Origin: Fibrisoma montanum
GTDB taxonomy: Bacteria > Bacteroidota > Bacteroidia > Cytophagales > Spirosomataceae
Reading direction: 5' to 3'
DNA length: 64,000 bases
Assembly: GCF_003583365.1 (NCBI RefSeq)
Contig: NZ_QXED01000005.1
Location: 558,001-622,000, forward strand
The notes beneath the pieces are model-generated. The model was not told where the DNA came from. It did no database searches and saw only the letters and a list, made by a program, of their open reading frames with translations. Below, piece after piece: positions 1 to 8,334 of the stretch (the first letter of the stretch is position 1; each line of letters begins with the position of its first letter). Made by a program: the position numbers and the translations under genes.

Positions 1-568
1 TGCTTTCGTCGAGATGGACGACAAACGGTTCTTTCTGGAACGTATCGTCAAAGAGCATCCCGACAACAAGATTCTGGTGTTCGTACGGACAAAGGTCCGG
101 GCCGAGCGGGTGGCCAGCGCCCTGCACCGCATGAATCTGTCGGCGCAGACCATCCACGGTGATAAACAGCAGTCCGACCGGCTTCAGGTGCTGAATCAGT
201 TTCGGAAAGGCGAGGTAAAAGTGCTGATCGCTACGGACGTCAGTGCCCGCGGCATCGACGTACCAAACGTAGACTATGTGGTCAACTACGACCTGCCCGA
301 GCAACCCGAGAATTACGTCCACCGCGTGGGTCGGACCGGTCGTGGTACGCAGAAAGGAACGGCGGTTTCGTTTTGCAGTACCGAGGAAAAACCCCTGCTG
401 GCCGACATCGAAGCGTATCTCGACCAGCCCGTTGCCCGCATCGACATTACCAAAGATGATTATATGGCTACCCGCGAGCTGAGCGACGACGCCCGCGTTG
501 ATTTGAAGGCACTGATGCAGGAGGTCGCGGACTTTGAGCAGACCAAGAAAAAAAAGAAGGGAAAGTAG
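1..568 (+). CDS. DEAD-box RNA helicase, C-terminal part (5' truncated by window edge)
   Basis: This is the C-terminal RecA-like domain of an ATP-dependent RNA helicase that remodels RNA or ribonucleoprotein in the cytoplasm. The visible motifs are IV (ILVFVRTK), V (VLIATDVSARGID) and VI (YVHRVGRTGR). The frame is open to base 2, so the ATG at 14 is probably internal and the Walker A and DEAD motifs lie outside the window. After motif VI there are about 80 residues ending in a lysine-rich tail (TKKKKKGK), the short basic tail typical of RhlE-like Bacteroidota proteins. Membership of the RhlE subgroup is inferred. The next gene is convergent, with a 13-base gap. Confidence 0.93.
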   Translation, partial: AFVEMDDKRFFLERIVKEHPDNKILVFVRTKVRAERVASALHRMNLSAQTIHGDKQQSDRLQVLNQFRKGEVKVLIATDVSARGIDVPNVDYVVNYDLPEQPENYVHRVGRTGRGTQKGTAVSFCSTEEKPLLADIEAYLDQPVARIDITKDDYMATRELSDDARVDLKALMQEVADFEQTKKKKKGK

Positions 569-581
569 CGGAAACCAACCG

Positions 582-2297
582 CTATAAATTCCCTTTCTTC
601 AGTTCCCGAACGGCATAGTCGGCGGCCCTTGCCGACAGCGCCATGTAGGTCAGCGAGGGGTTCTGGCAGGGCGACGAGGTCATGCAGGCTCCATCGGTGC
701 AGAACACGTTCCGGACGGCATGATGCTGATTAAATTTATTGAACACCGACGTTTTGGGGTCATTGCCCATCCGCGCCGTTCCCATTTCGTGGATGCTTAG
801 CCCCGGGTGCGCCTGGCTGTCGAATCCCTCAATGTTCGAAAAGCCGGCTTTTTCCAGCATCAGCACCGCCTGTTCCCGGGCGTCCTTGCGCATCAGGGTC
901 TCGTTTTCCCGGTAATGCACGTCCATTTTCAGCACCGGCTGCCCCCATTTATCCGTAACCTCACTGGTCAGCTGCACCCGGTTGTCGTAGTAGGGGAGAC
1001 ACTCGCCGAACGCATCGAGGGTGATGGTCCAGTTGCCGAATTGCGTGGCTTTCTCTTTGAAATCGGTTCCGAACCCTTCGAGGCCGTAAGCGTGATCCCA
1101 GTTCTGCCGACCGGTATACACCTCGAAACCGTAGCCCCGTTTGAACGGCTGCTGATCCTGACCCAGGTTGCGAAAGCGGGGAATGTACAACCCGGCCGGG
1201 TGCCGACCGTAGTAAGCCTTGTCGAGGTCACGCTCGTATATGGCGTTGGCTCCCACGTGGAAGTGGTGATCCATCAGATTGTGGCCGAGTTGCCCGCTGT
1301 CGTCCATGCCGTTCGGAAACCGGTTCGAGCGGGAGTTGAGCAGGATAAACGTTGACCCGAGCGCCGATGCGTTCAGGAAGATGATTTTGGCCCGGAATTC
1401 GTGCCATTGGTTGGTCTGCTCATCGATCACCCGGACGCCCGTAGCCTTGCCGAGTTTTTCATCGTAGATGATGGCGTTGACAATCGAGTGCGGCCGAACG
1501 GTCAGGTTTTTGGTCCGCCGGGCCGCGGGTAACGTAGCCGACTGGGTGCTGAAATAGGCACCGTAGGGGCAGCCGCGCATGCACATATTCCGGAACTGGC
1601 ACTTTGCCCGCCCCAGTTCCGTCTGCTCTTTGGTCGGGGCGGTGATGTGGGCCGCCCGCGCCGAGATCACGTTCCGGTCGGTAAACTGCTGGTTAACGGA
1701 TTTCCGGAAATGCTGCTCCAGGCAGTTGTCGGGTAGGGGCGGCTGAAACTGCCCATCGGGGAGATGCGGCAGGCCGTCGCGGTTACCGGCAATTCCGGCA
1801 AATTTTTCGACGTAATCGTACCAGGGGGCAATGTCTTTGTAGCGAATCGGCCAGTCGGTAGCAATGCCTTCCCGGGCGTTGGCTTCAAAATCGAGGTCGG
1901 AGAATCGGAACGAATACCGCCCCCACATGAGCGACCGCCCGCCAACATGGTACCCGCGAATCCAATCGAAAGGCTTGTCTTCTACGTATGGATTATCAAG
2001 GTCGTTGACGAAGTGATGGTGTGTGGCTTCGGTGATGGCAAAACCGGTGCGGTTCTGGACCGGGTACTTTTGGAGCAGTTCGTCGGGCATCCGGGCATTG
2101 CGGTGCGGAAACTCCCAGGGCGCTTTGGTGGCGGTGTGGTAGTCGGTTACGTGCTCAATCATGCGGCCCCGTTCGAGCAGCAGAACCTTGAGGCCCTTCT
2201 CGCACAACTCTTTGGCCGACCAGCCTCCGCTGATTCCCGAGCCTACAACGATGGCATCGTAGTGGTCCGGCTGTGGTGTCTGTTGCCCAGTATTCAT
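582..2297 (-). CDS. GMC family FAD-dependent oxidoreductase
   Basis: The 571-residue protein begins with an FAD-binding Rossmann motif (DAIVVGSGISGG, residues ~14-25) followed by the acidic end of strand 2 (LLLERG). The C-terminus carries the GMC_oxred_C signature HEMGTARMG and the segment CQNPSLTYMALSARAA, which supply the catalytic His/Asn pair of the family. A cysteine-rich stretch, CQFRNMCMRGCPYGAY, lies mid-protein and is typical of the Bacteroidota/proteobacterial subgroup that oxidises sugars or polyols. The usual small partner (gluconate 2-dehydrogenase subunit 3) is not adjacent, and no Tat signal is visible. The substrate cannot be read from sequence. It is transcribed divergently from the SDR at 2475. 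Confidence 0.93.
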   Translation of the reverse strand: MNTGQQTPQPDHYDAIVVGSGISGGWSAKELCEKGLKVLLLERGRMIEHVTDYHTATKAPWEFPHRNARMPDELLQKYPVQNRTGFAITEATHHHFVNDLDNPYVEDKPFDWIRGYHVGGRSLMWGRYSFRFSDLDFEANAREGIATDWPIRYKDIAPWYDYVEKFAGIAGNRDGLPHLPDGQFQPPLPDNCLEQHFRKSVNQQFTDRNVISARAAHITAPTKEQTELGRAKCQFRNMCMRGCPYGAYFSTQSATLPAARRTKNLTVRPHSIVNAIIYDEKLGKATGVRVIDEQTNQWHEFRAKIIFLNASALGSTFILLNSRSNRFPNGMDDSGQLGHNLMDHHFHVGANAIYERDLDKAYYGRHPAGLYIPRFRNLGQDQQPFKRGYGFEVYTGRQNWDHAYGLEGFGTDFKEKATQFGNWTITLDAFGECLPYYDNRVQLTSEVTDKWGQPVLKMDVHYRENETLMRKDAREQAVLMLEKAGFSNIEGFDSQAHPGLSIHEMGTARMGNDPKTSVFNKFNQHHAVRNVFCTDGACMTSSPCQNPSLTYMALSARAADYAVRELKKGNL

Positions 2298-2392
2298 AGT
2301 GTTCCGGTACGTTACGTCTCTGAATGAAACGTCTAATTTACCGGTTTTTGTCCGGGTTTACTCATTGGTTTGCCCATTTGTTGACAGGCCCG

Positions 2393-2440
2393 CCGACGAT
2401 CGGGAACCACCGGCCAGAGTGGCTTGGGCCGGATCGTCGG
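2393..2440. promoter_or_regulatory. Inverted repeat in divergent promoter region
   Basis: Nine-base arms CCGACGATC (2393-2401) and GATCGTCGG (2432-2440) flank a 30-base centre in the 177-base space between the divergent GMC oxidoreductase and SDR genes. A shorter inner hairpin (CCAC/GTGG) is also present. It could be an operator or a structured leader; no terminator-type T-run follows. Function is unproven. Confidence 0.35.
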
Positions 2441-2474
2441 TTAACTTCTGGGCTGGTATGAGGTTACTACATAT

Positions 2475-3365
2475 ATGATTAATACGTTACCTAGTATGAA
2501 TCGCTATTGTGCGTTGATAACGGGAGGAAGTGACGGCATCGGACGGGAGTTTGCCCTGGCCTGTGCACGTGAGGGCTACGACATTGCGATTGTTGCGCTA
2601 CCCGATCCGCAACTGGCAACGACTGTTCGACTCATTGAAGAGGCTGCCCCGGTGCGGTGCTTTTCGCTGGGCCTGGACCTGACCAAAGCCGGAGCCGTGG
2701 AGAAGATTGTGGACTGGGTTGGTCAGAAAAAGCTGGCGGTTCGCATTTTAATTAACAATGCGGGGCTTGGCTATACGGGCCGGTTTGAGGCTATGCCTCC
2801 CAGTCAGTTGCAGAACGTAATTACTGTCAATACCATGCTTAGCAGCGTACTGTGCCACGCGCTGCAGCCGGAGCTGTTTCGAAACGCACCCTCGTACGTA
2901 CTGAATCTGAGCAGTATTGCCGGAACAATGCCCGTGCCGTATTATGCCGTGTACACAGGCACGAAGCACTTCGTTTACAGCTTTTCGCTGGCTCTGCGGC
3001 AGGAGTGGAAGGGCCGCGTGGCCGTTAGTGTGATGTGCCCGGGACCGGTCCTGACAAATCATCCGCGGCATCAGCGACGCGCCGGGCACTTTGGCTTCTG
3101 GTCGCGGCTGATCACACTGACGGCCAGCGAAGTGGCCCAGATCGGCATTGAAGGCATGTTACAGAATGAAGGCCTGATTATTCCCAAGCGCGTAAACCGC
3201 TGGGTAATCCGGCTCATGCGGACACTCCCGGTACGGCTGCGGCTCCGGATACTCAAGAAACTGTTCATTAAACTCAAGGATGATTACCGCTACGAACCCA
3301 CGCGTCAGCCTTCGTCTCAGGGCTTAAATGCCGAGGCCCTTGTGATGCGTCGTGACGAGGAGTAA
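2475..3365 (+). CDS. Short-chain dehydrogenase/reductase (SDR)
   Basis: This is a 296-residue classical SDR, an NAD(P)-dependent oxidoreductase. It shows the cofactor motif TGGSDGIG near the N-terminus, the NNAG motif (INNAGLGYTG), a catalytic Ser in NLSSIAG and the active-site pair YTGTK. The segment after it (VMCPGPVLTN) matches the family PG motif. The C-terminal ~70 residues are basic. It belongs to the broad COG0300 (DltE-like) group; the substrate is unknown. ATG 2475 gives a seven-residue leader before a second ATG at 2496, which is an equally possible start. It is divergent from the GMC oxidoreductase. Confidence 0.92.
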   Translation: MINTLPSMNRYCALITGGSDGIGREFALACAREGYDIAIVALPDPQLATTVRLIEEAAPVRCFSLGLDLTKAGAVEKIVDWVGQKKLAVRILINNAGLGYTGRFEAMPPSQLQNVITVNTMLSSVLCHALQPELFRNAPSYVLNLSSIAGTMPVPYYAVYTGTKHFVYSFSLALRQEWKGRVAVSVMCPGPVLTNHPRHQRRAGHFGFWSRLITLTASEVAQIGIEGMLQNEGLIIPKRVNRWVIRLMRTLPVRLRLRILKKLFIKLKDDYRYEPTRQPSSQGLNAEALVMRRDEE

Positions 3366-3550
3366 GCGAACAGCTGCTACCTGACAAACGGGACCAAATC
3401 CTCAAAGAAGGGACCTTGTCGAACGCCTGGCGGGATAAATTGTGGTTATCTCCTAAGCTCGTTCCGGGTGGGAACTACGACCAGTTGTTCGTTACGTGGG
3501 GTCGTTCGGTATCAAACCCGCTAGCCGGACGAGAGAGAAGGATAAACGCT

Positions 3551-3790
3551 ATGACCGCCGTGATCAGAACGAAAGCCGTTGCCAAACGAATCAGGGTTGC
3601 TTTGTGGGTATATCTGCTGAGTACGGCCTGTTCATCGAACCAATCGACCGAAACCGTCAGATCCAGCACGCCGATGGATTCAGTGGCAACGGAAGCAATT
3701 GATACCCTTTCGTCAATCGGCATTGATACCTCTTCGGTACCACAACCAGGAATACCACGTAATTCGTTGCCCGGCAGCACGACGCAATGA
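3551..3790 (+). CDS. Small predicted lipoprotein
   Basis: The 79-residue protein has a basic N-region, a hydrophobic segment and a lipobox ending at Cys27 (YLLSTAC), followed by a Ser/Thr-rich low-complexity tail. It is probably an envelope lipoprotein of unknown function. The frame is open upstream to 3416, but the ATG at 3551 is preferred because it places the signal peptide at the N-terminus and follows a purine-rich GAGAGAAGG. No conserved domain is recognisable, so the gene could be spurious. The lipobox is the main support. Confidence 0.5.
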   Translation: MTAVIRTKAVAKRIRVALWVYLLSTACSSNQSTETVRSSTPMDSVATEAIDTLSSIGIDTSSVPQPGIPRNSLPGSTTQ

Positions 3791-3841
3791 GCTGGCCGAG
3801 GGCCGTCGGCTACGTTGATGCCGGCTGACTGGAAACCTTTA

Positions 3842-4186
3842 TCAATTCAACTGGTATTTTGACGGCGTGTTCAACGACTGGTACAGCCACCCCAATCCGT
3901 CGTTTTCAACCTCCACTTTCCGTTTTGTTGCCCCGGCCCGTAGCATCAGCATGGGGGTACGGGCCAGGCAGGCAAAGGATCTCAGCTCATTCATGATCAT
4001 CAGGTTATCGGCCCCCATGTCCATTAAAATCAGGATCGGCTGTAAACCGTTGGCGAGTTCGTTCAGCAGTACGTCATCAAACAGGCAGAAGCGAATGTCG
4101 GCGTGGGGGTAAAGTTGCTTCAACGGCTGGCCAACCTCGGCTTTCAGCGCCTGTACATAATCGGATATGACGAGTATCGTAGCCAT
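3842..4186 (-). CDS. Degenerate response-regulator receiver-like protein
   Basis: The 114-residue protein has receiver-domain topology: strand 1 ILVISD, strand 3 PILILMDMG with the phosphoacceptor-position Asp, and strand 4 TPMLMLRAG. Compared with a canonical receiver, the first residue of the N-terminal acidic pair is Ser, the conserved Thr/Ser after strand 4 is Arg (MLRAG), and the strand 5 Lys is Gln (LYQSLNTP). It therefore probably does not phosphorylate in the normal way, or acts as a phosphorylation-independent partner. ATG 4186 (MATILVISDYV) is preferred over the upstream start at 4219. No kinase is adjacent. It is convergent with the lipoprotein gene at 3551. Confidence 0.68.
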   Translation of the reverse strand: MATILVISDYVQALKAEVGQPLKQLYPHADIRFCLFDDVLLNELANGLQPILILMDMGADNLMIMNELRSFACLARTPMLMLRAGATKRKVEVENDGLGWLYQSLNTPSKYQLN

Positions 4187-4405
4187 GTTGGTAGGAAAGT
4201 TTACCTGTTTGAATATCAATTCTAATTAACCCGATTGCTATGCTGAAGGCAGCCTGCGAATGACTCATTGTAAGGGAATGGTTCCGGGCAAAACGGTACG
4301 GCAGCATCGGACTACTGACTTGCCGCTGCCTCGGCCCGCGTGCATAAGCCGCAACTCGCTACGGCCTGAAACAGCCTGTGAGTACGGTATCTAAAGGCGG
4401 AGGAG

Positions 4406-4639
4406 TCACGACTCCGTCGCCATCGTTTCGTTTTCGCCGGTCTGGTCGCGGTCGGTACCGGTCAGGTCGGAAGTCGTTTGCGGATTGACTTCATCCGGGT
4501 TCTGGTCTGTACCAGCCGGTTCGTCGTCCGAAGTCAACAGGCCACCTTCCAGCGTCGTTAAGGCCAGAGTACCGGCATCGGTTTCAGCTTCTGACCGATT
4601 TTTCGGCCTGGTTGTGGGGGGCGGTGAGTTTGTTTTCAT
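4406..4639 (-). CDS. Small acidic Thr/Asp-rich hypothetical protein
   Basis: This 77-residue, strongly acidic, low-complexity protein has a basic first third (TTRPKNRSEAET) and then runs of Thr, Asp, Glu and Gln with no hydrophobic core, so it is likely disordered and cytosolic. No family is recognised. Codon choice resembles the neighbours. It lies alone between the receiver-like gene and a 383-base gap. It may be real or a chance open frame. Confidence 0.4.
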   Translation of the reverse strand: MKTNSPPPTTRPKNRSEAETDAGTLALTTLEGGLLTSDDEPAGTDQNPDEVNPQTTSDLTGTDRDQTGENETMATES

Positions 4640-5022
4640 AACATGCGCGTTGAAATAAGCCGACCGGTTCAGTCTCTAAACCAGTCTGTTATAAACTTTC
4701 GTTAATCGGCTCAGGTACAGTCCGGTTGGAAAAGATGAGCGTACGGTCCGGATCTTACGGGTAGAACAGACCCATTCAGGCCGGTTTAGGTTCACTTGAA
4801 TGAAACGGTAGCTACGGTCGAAAACTGAAACCGGCTGCTGACAGGCTTCAGCGGGGTACCTGGTTCAACGACCACAGCACCAGCTTGGTTAGTTCGGTTG
4901 GGTAAGGGCGAAGCCGATGAGGCCGCAGCAGACCGACAGGCCATTGTCTCAGTTTTGGCGATTTCGACCAACATTCGGCCAACCGGACGGGATTTAATTC
5001 TGAGCAACAGTTATCTGGAATT
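4640..5022. other. Intergenic region without a supported gene
   Basis: This 383-base stretch lies between the acidic protein gene and the sugar dehydrogenase gene. A 71-codon minus-strand frame (4792-5007) has no recognisable motif, a composition unlike a protein and no promoter, so it was not called. The frame of the downstream dehydrogenase is open through the right part but contains no ATG. No strong hairpin or promoter box was found. Confidence 0.5.
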
Positions 5023-6510
5023 GTGGTAAGAGTTACGGGTGTTATGGCTTTGCTGCTGGCTTTTGTAGGCCGGAGTCAAGCGCAGTTTAGTTCCGGGCCA
5101 AACGGAGAAACCTTCTCGGTGCGGGTCGTAATCGATAAGCTGAGTGATCCCTGGGAGGTGACCTGGGGGCCGGATGGGTACCTGTGGGTCACGGAGGCTA
5201 AAGGCTACCGGGTGAGCCGGATTAACCCCGCTGATGGTAAAAAAACGCTGATGCTGGACCTCACCAAAGCCCGGAATTTTCCGCGTTATGACGTGATCCC
5301 CGACGAGCAGGACGGTGGCAAACCCTGGCCGCAGGGTGGGCTGATGGGATTGGCTCTGCATCCGCAACTGCTCAGCGGCAAACCCTACGTTTACCTGGCT
5401 TATCTGTACAAAACCCGTGTCGTACGATATACCTACGATTCCTCTACCCAGGTGCTGACACAAGCCGTGAGTTTGTGCGATACCATCCCCGGAAGCAGTG
5501 ATCATAATTCCGGTCGATTGCTGGTGGCGCCGGTTAACGGTAAACCCTACGTATTTTACACCGTAGGCGACATGGGAGCGGGGCAGTTTGACAACGTCGG
5601 GCGACCGAACCACGCCCAGCAGATCAGCGTCTATGAGGGGAAAGTACTGCGGTTCAATACCGAGCCGGATGCGGATGCAAACCCGGCCGATCAGTGGATA
5701 CCCAACGATAATCCGTTCAACACGACCCGCCAGAACGCCGTCTGGAGCTACGGGCACCGCAATGCGCAGGGGCTGGCCTATGGTGTGGTGGGCGGAACCG
5801 GGCGGCTCTATGTATCGGAGCATGGCCCCATGGGCGACGATGAGGTCAACCTGATCGAGAAAGGAAAAAATTACGGCCACCCCCTGGTGATCGGCTACGA
5901 CGACAACAATTACAACGGCCTGGCCGCGGGGGTGAGTGCATACGACAGTCTGCCCGGCATCTGGAACACAACCTACCCCACAATCGGTAGTGAAACCGAC
6001 AATGCCCGCGCCATCGGTGCGGCTACGTATCGGGGACCATTGAAAAGCCTGCACCCGCTTTCCAGTACAGTGCTGACCGATATATTCATTAAAATCCGGA
6101 CGAATGAGCCAAAGAAGCCCGACTGGCCCGCTGAAGCCCCCAGCAGCCTTGCGGTGTATACGGCATCGGCCATTCCCGGCTGGCAGAACTCCCTGTTGAT
6201 TCCAACGCTGAAAACGGGTAAGCTGATCCGGCTGCCGTTAAGTCAGGACGGCCGCGCGGTTGTTGGCGATACCCTGACGTATATCAAAGGCCGGGTGCGC
6301 TACCGCGATATTGCTCTATCGCCGGATGGCAGAAAGCTGTATCTGGCCGTCGACAGTTCGGCCGTTACGTCGGGACCTTCGGGCGAAGGGGGGCCGGAAG
6401 CCGGTTATCGGGGTTGTATTCTGGAGTTTACGTATCAGCCGCCGAAAAAGGGGGCTACTCAGGAAACGGGTACCGGGCAGGCCGATCGGCCGCGACGGAG
6501 AAGACGATAA
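5023..6510 (+). CDS. PQQ-dependent sugar dehydrogenase (GSDH/sorbosone dehydrogenase family)
   Basis: This predicted periplasmic six-bladed propeller dehydrogenase of 495 residues probably oxidises aldoses using PQQ. Diagnostic stretches are LSDPWEVTWGPDGYLWVTE near the N-terminus, GLMGLALHP, the histidine motif YGHRNAQGLAY, and SEHGPMGDDEVN, which matches the cofactor/Ca2+ region of the family. The N-terminus looks like a signal peptide ending SQAQ. GTG 5023 gives an Arg-containing n-region; ATG 5044 would give a very short signal, so GTG is chosen. The C-terminus ends in an Arg-rich tail (RPRRRRR). The substrate is inferred only. It is convergent with the SDR at 6563 across a terminator. 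Confidence 0.88.
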   Translation: MVRVTGVMALLLAFVGRSQAQFSSGPNGETFSVRVVIDKLSDPWEVTWGPDGYLWVTEAKGYRVSRINPADGKKTLMLDLTKARNFPRYDVIPDEQDGGKPWPQGGLMGLALHPQLLSGKPYVYLAYLYKTRVVRYTYDSSTQVLTQAVSLCDTIPGSSDHNSGRLLVAPVNGKPYVFYTVGDMGAGQFDNVGRPNHAQQISVYEGKVLRFNTEPDADANPADQWIPNDNPFNTTRQNAVWSYGHRNAQGLAYGVVGGTGRLYVSEHGPMGDDEVNLIEKGKNYGHPLVIGYDDNNYNGLAAGVSAYDSLPGIWNTTYPTIGSETDNARAIGAATYRGPLKSLHPLSSTVLTDIFIKIRTNEPKKPDWPAEAPSSLAVYTASAIPGWQNSLLIPTLKTGKLIRLPLSQDGRAVVGDTLTYIKGRVRYRDIALSPDGRKLYLAVDSSAVTSGPSGEGGPEAGYRGCILEFTYQPPKKGATQETGTGQADRPRRRRR

Positions 6511-6523
6511 TCAGGTTACCGGA

Positions 6524-6553
6524 ATCCGGAAAGCCCGAACGGGCTTTCCGGAT
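6524..6553. terminator. Bidirectional terminator hairpin
   Basis: A 13-base perfect stem (ATCCGGAAAGCCC / GGGCTTTCCGGAT) with a four-base loop lies between the convergent sugar dehydrogenase and SDR genes. T-rich sequence is weak on both sides. Confidence 0.7.
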
Positions 6554-6562
6554 GGTTTAATA

Positions 6563-7609
6563 TCAGGCAAAGGCGTTGCTGAAGGCCTGTTTGGCCGCCT
6601 GCTCAATGGTCGACCAGGTGTCGCCGGCCGTAGTTTTAGCGTCGCTCACCAGGTCGTCGGCACCATCGAAAGCGCCGTTTAACCTCGCTTTCAGCCGGTT
6701 CGTGTCGAGCAGGTTACTGTTGCCGTACCGGGCGAACAGAACGACCCCCGCAATGGCAACGGCGGCAATACCGATGCCCAGCGCCAGGTTATTGGCCCGA
6801 CGGTCGGCTTCGGGATCTTTCGGCTCATTTTTATGGCGCATGATGCCGGTCAGCATTTCGGCCGGAGCCAGATACGACGACAACTCATACGCCTTGTTTT
6901 TGATACCCCCCGGCACCACCTTCAGTTCCCCTTTCATCAGCGCCTTGTAGCCGTCTTTGGCCACCATAACCGGATCCTGTACCTCGTCAAGAACCCGAAT
7001 ATTGGTTGCGCCTGCTTTATTGAAAAAGTCCGTGTCGGTTGCGTTCGGCAGCAGGGCCGTTACGGTCACGTTGGTACCTTTCAGCTCATTCGCCAGCGAC
7101 AGGGAGAAGTTATAGACGTAGGCCTTTGTAGCGGCATAGACTGCCTGCAGCGGCATGGCCGTCAGCGAAACGAGCGACGCCAAGTTCAGGATTTTGCCTT
7201 CGTTCCGTTCCACCATGTCCTTTACAAACAGCTTGGTCAGGTGGGTCAGCGTGATGGCGTTGAGGTGAATGAGTGACTTCTCGGCTTCCCAGTCGGTTTC
7301 CGTGGCGAATTTGCCGTAGGTACTGATGCCCGCGTCGTTGACCAGCACATCGACCGTAATGCCCTTGCCCGTCACTTCGTCGTACACTTCCTGGGCAACA
7401 TCTTCTTTCGAGAGGTCCTTGCCAATCACCGTGATCTGCTGGGTGCCGTAGTTACTTTTAAATACGTCGGACAGCCGGTCCAGGGTGTCCTCGCTCCGGG
7501 CGACCAGTACCAGGTTGTAGCCGTCTTCGGCAAAAAGTTTGGCCAGCTCCTGACCGATTCCGCTCGAAGCCCCCGTAATCAGGGCCGTTTTTCCCGTTTG
7601 TGTGCTCAT
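6563..7609 (-). CDS. SDR family oxidoreductase with C-terminal membrane anchor (paralogue A)
   Basis: This 348-residue SDR has TGASSGIG (cofactor), a variant NDAG in place of NNAG (VLVNDAGIS), a catalytic Ser in NLASLVS and the pair YAATK. After ~265 catalytic residues comes an extension with a charged linker and one hydrophobic segment (ALGIGIAAVAIAGVVLFARY), then ~45 residues, so the enzyme is probably tethered to the inner membrane. It is clearly paralogous to the gene at 8335, with the same length, architecture and similar 5' leader. The DUF4136 lipoprotein gene lies between the two copies and runs divergently from this one. The substrate is unknown. Confidence 0.92.
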   Translation of the reverse strand: MSTQTGKTALITGASSGIGQELAKLFAEDGYNLVLVARSEDTLDRLSDVFKSNYGTQQITVIGKDLSKEDVAQEVYDEVTGKGITVDVLVNDAGISTYGKFATETDWEAEKSLIHLNAITLTHLTKLFVKDMVERNEGKILNLASLVSLTAMPLQAVYAATKAYVYNFSLSLANELKGTNVTVTALLPNATDTDFFNKAGATNIRVLDEVQDPVMVAKDGYKALMKGELKVVPGGIKNKAYELSSYLAPAEMLTGIMRHKNEPKDPEADRRANNLALGIGIAAVAIAGVVLFARYGNSNLLDTNRLKARLNGAFDGADDLVSDAKTTAGDTWSTIEQAAKQAFSNAFA

Positions 7610-7733
7610 AACTATTGAGTAATTGATGTATCAGTTAAATAACTACCACATACAGTAGATGTTTAATTGTCTGGCCTGTTCAGGAACATTTAGGACCTAT
7701 ATCCACGACAAATTTGTTAAGTATAAAAACGGT

Positions 7734-8282
7734 ATGAAAAGCATGAAAGCCCTTATTGTGATTGGTTGCTGGCTGTTGATTGCCAGTTGTTCACCCTATC
7801 GGATTGTCAGGAACCAGGCCGATTCGAATGCGTCGTGGTCGTCGTACCAGACGTTTGCCTTTGTTGATACCAATCGGATTGAAGCTACCCCGCGGGATAC
7901 GTACCAGGCGGCTATGGAGCAGATCAAGCAGGCCGTTACTGCCGAACTGAAACGACGGGGGTATCAGCAGACGACCGACAACCCGGACCTGCTGGTAAAC
8001 CTGGGGGCAGTGGTGAAGGAGAAAACCCAGACGCGTCAGACGACCATCTACGAAGCGCCCATCTACGTGGGACAGCGCCGGTACTCGTGGCGGAGTCAGG
8101 AGGTGCCCGTCGGGACGTACCAGGAGGGTACCGTAAATCTGCACGTTGTCGATGCGCAGAAAAACGCGCTCATCTGGGATGCGGCCGTATCGAGTGTGCT
8201 GAACCGCCGGAGCGTAAACCCGCAGCAGATCGGCGAGGCCGTCGGGAAGGTATTTGAGAAGTTTCCCGGTAAGAACGTATGA
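7734..8282 (+). CDS. DUF4136 family lipoprotein
   Basis: The 182-residue protein has a lipobox ending at Cys19 (LLIASC) and then the DUF4136 pattern: a Tyr/Phe-rich start (SWSSYQTFAFVD), a helix with the paired-residue region QAVTAELKRRGYQQ, NPDLLVNL, and a C-terminal segment ending GKVFEKFPGK. Members are envelope lipoproteins of unknown role in many Bacteroidota. The frame is open from 7659, but ATG 7734 places the signal peptide correctly. It lies between two paralogous SDR genes, divergent from one and convergent with the other. A 12-base hairpin follows directly. Confidence 0.87.
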   Translation: MKSMKALIVIGCWLLIASCSPYRIVRNQADSNASWSSYQTFAFVDTNRIEATPRDTYQAAMEQIKQAVTAELKRRGYQQTTDNPDLLVNLGAVVKEKTQTRQTTIYEAPIYVGQRRYSWRSQEVPVGTYQEGTVNLHVVDAQKNALIWDAAVSSVLNRRSVNPQQIGEAVGKVFEKFPGKNV

Positions 8283-8283
8283 A

Positions 8284-8317
8284 AAACGGCCGATGTCCAT
8301 CAGGGCATCGGCCGTTT
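8284..8317. terminator. Bidirectional terminator hairpin
   Basis: A perfect 12-base stem (AAACGGCCGATG / CATCGGCCGTTT) with a ten-base loop follows the DUF4136 stop codon at once and faces the convergent SDR gene. The outer AAA/TTT pairs give T-tracts on both strands. Confidence 0.8.
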
Positions 8318-8334
8318 CAGAATAGAGCTAACGC

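Noticed and set aside
4792-5007. 71-codon minus-strand frame upstream of the sugar dehydrogenase
   Set aside because: No motif, no promoter, ends in an unremarkable region; not distinguishable from chance.
5011-6054. Long minus-strand open frame (347 codons) opposite the sugar dehydrogenase
   Set aside because: The plus strand has a full family match with signal peptide; the minus frame has no motif and Val/Gly/His-rich composition typical of an antisense shadow in GC-rich DNA.
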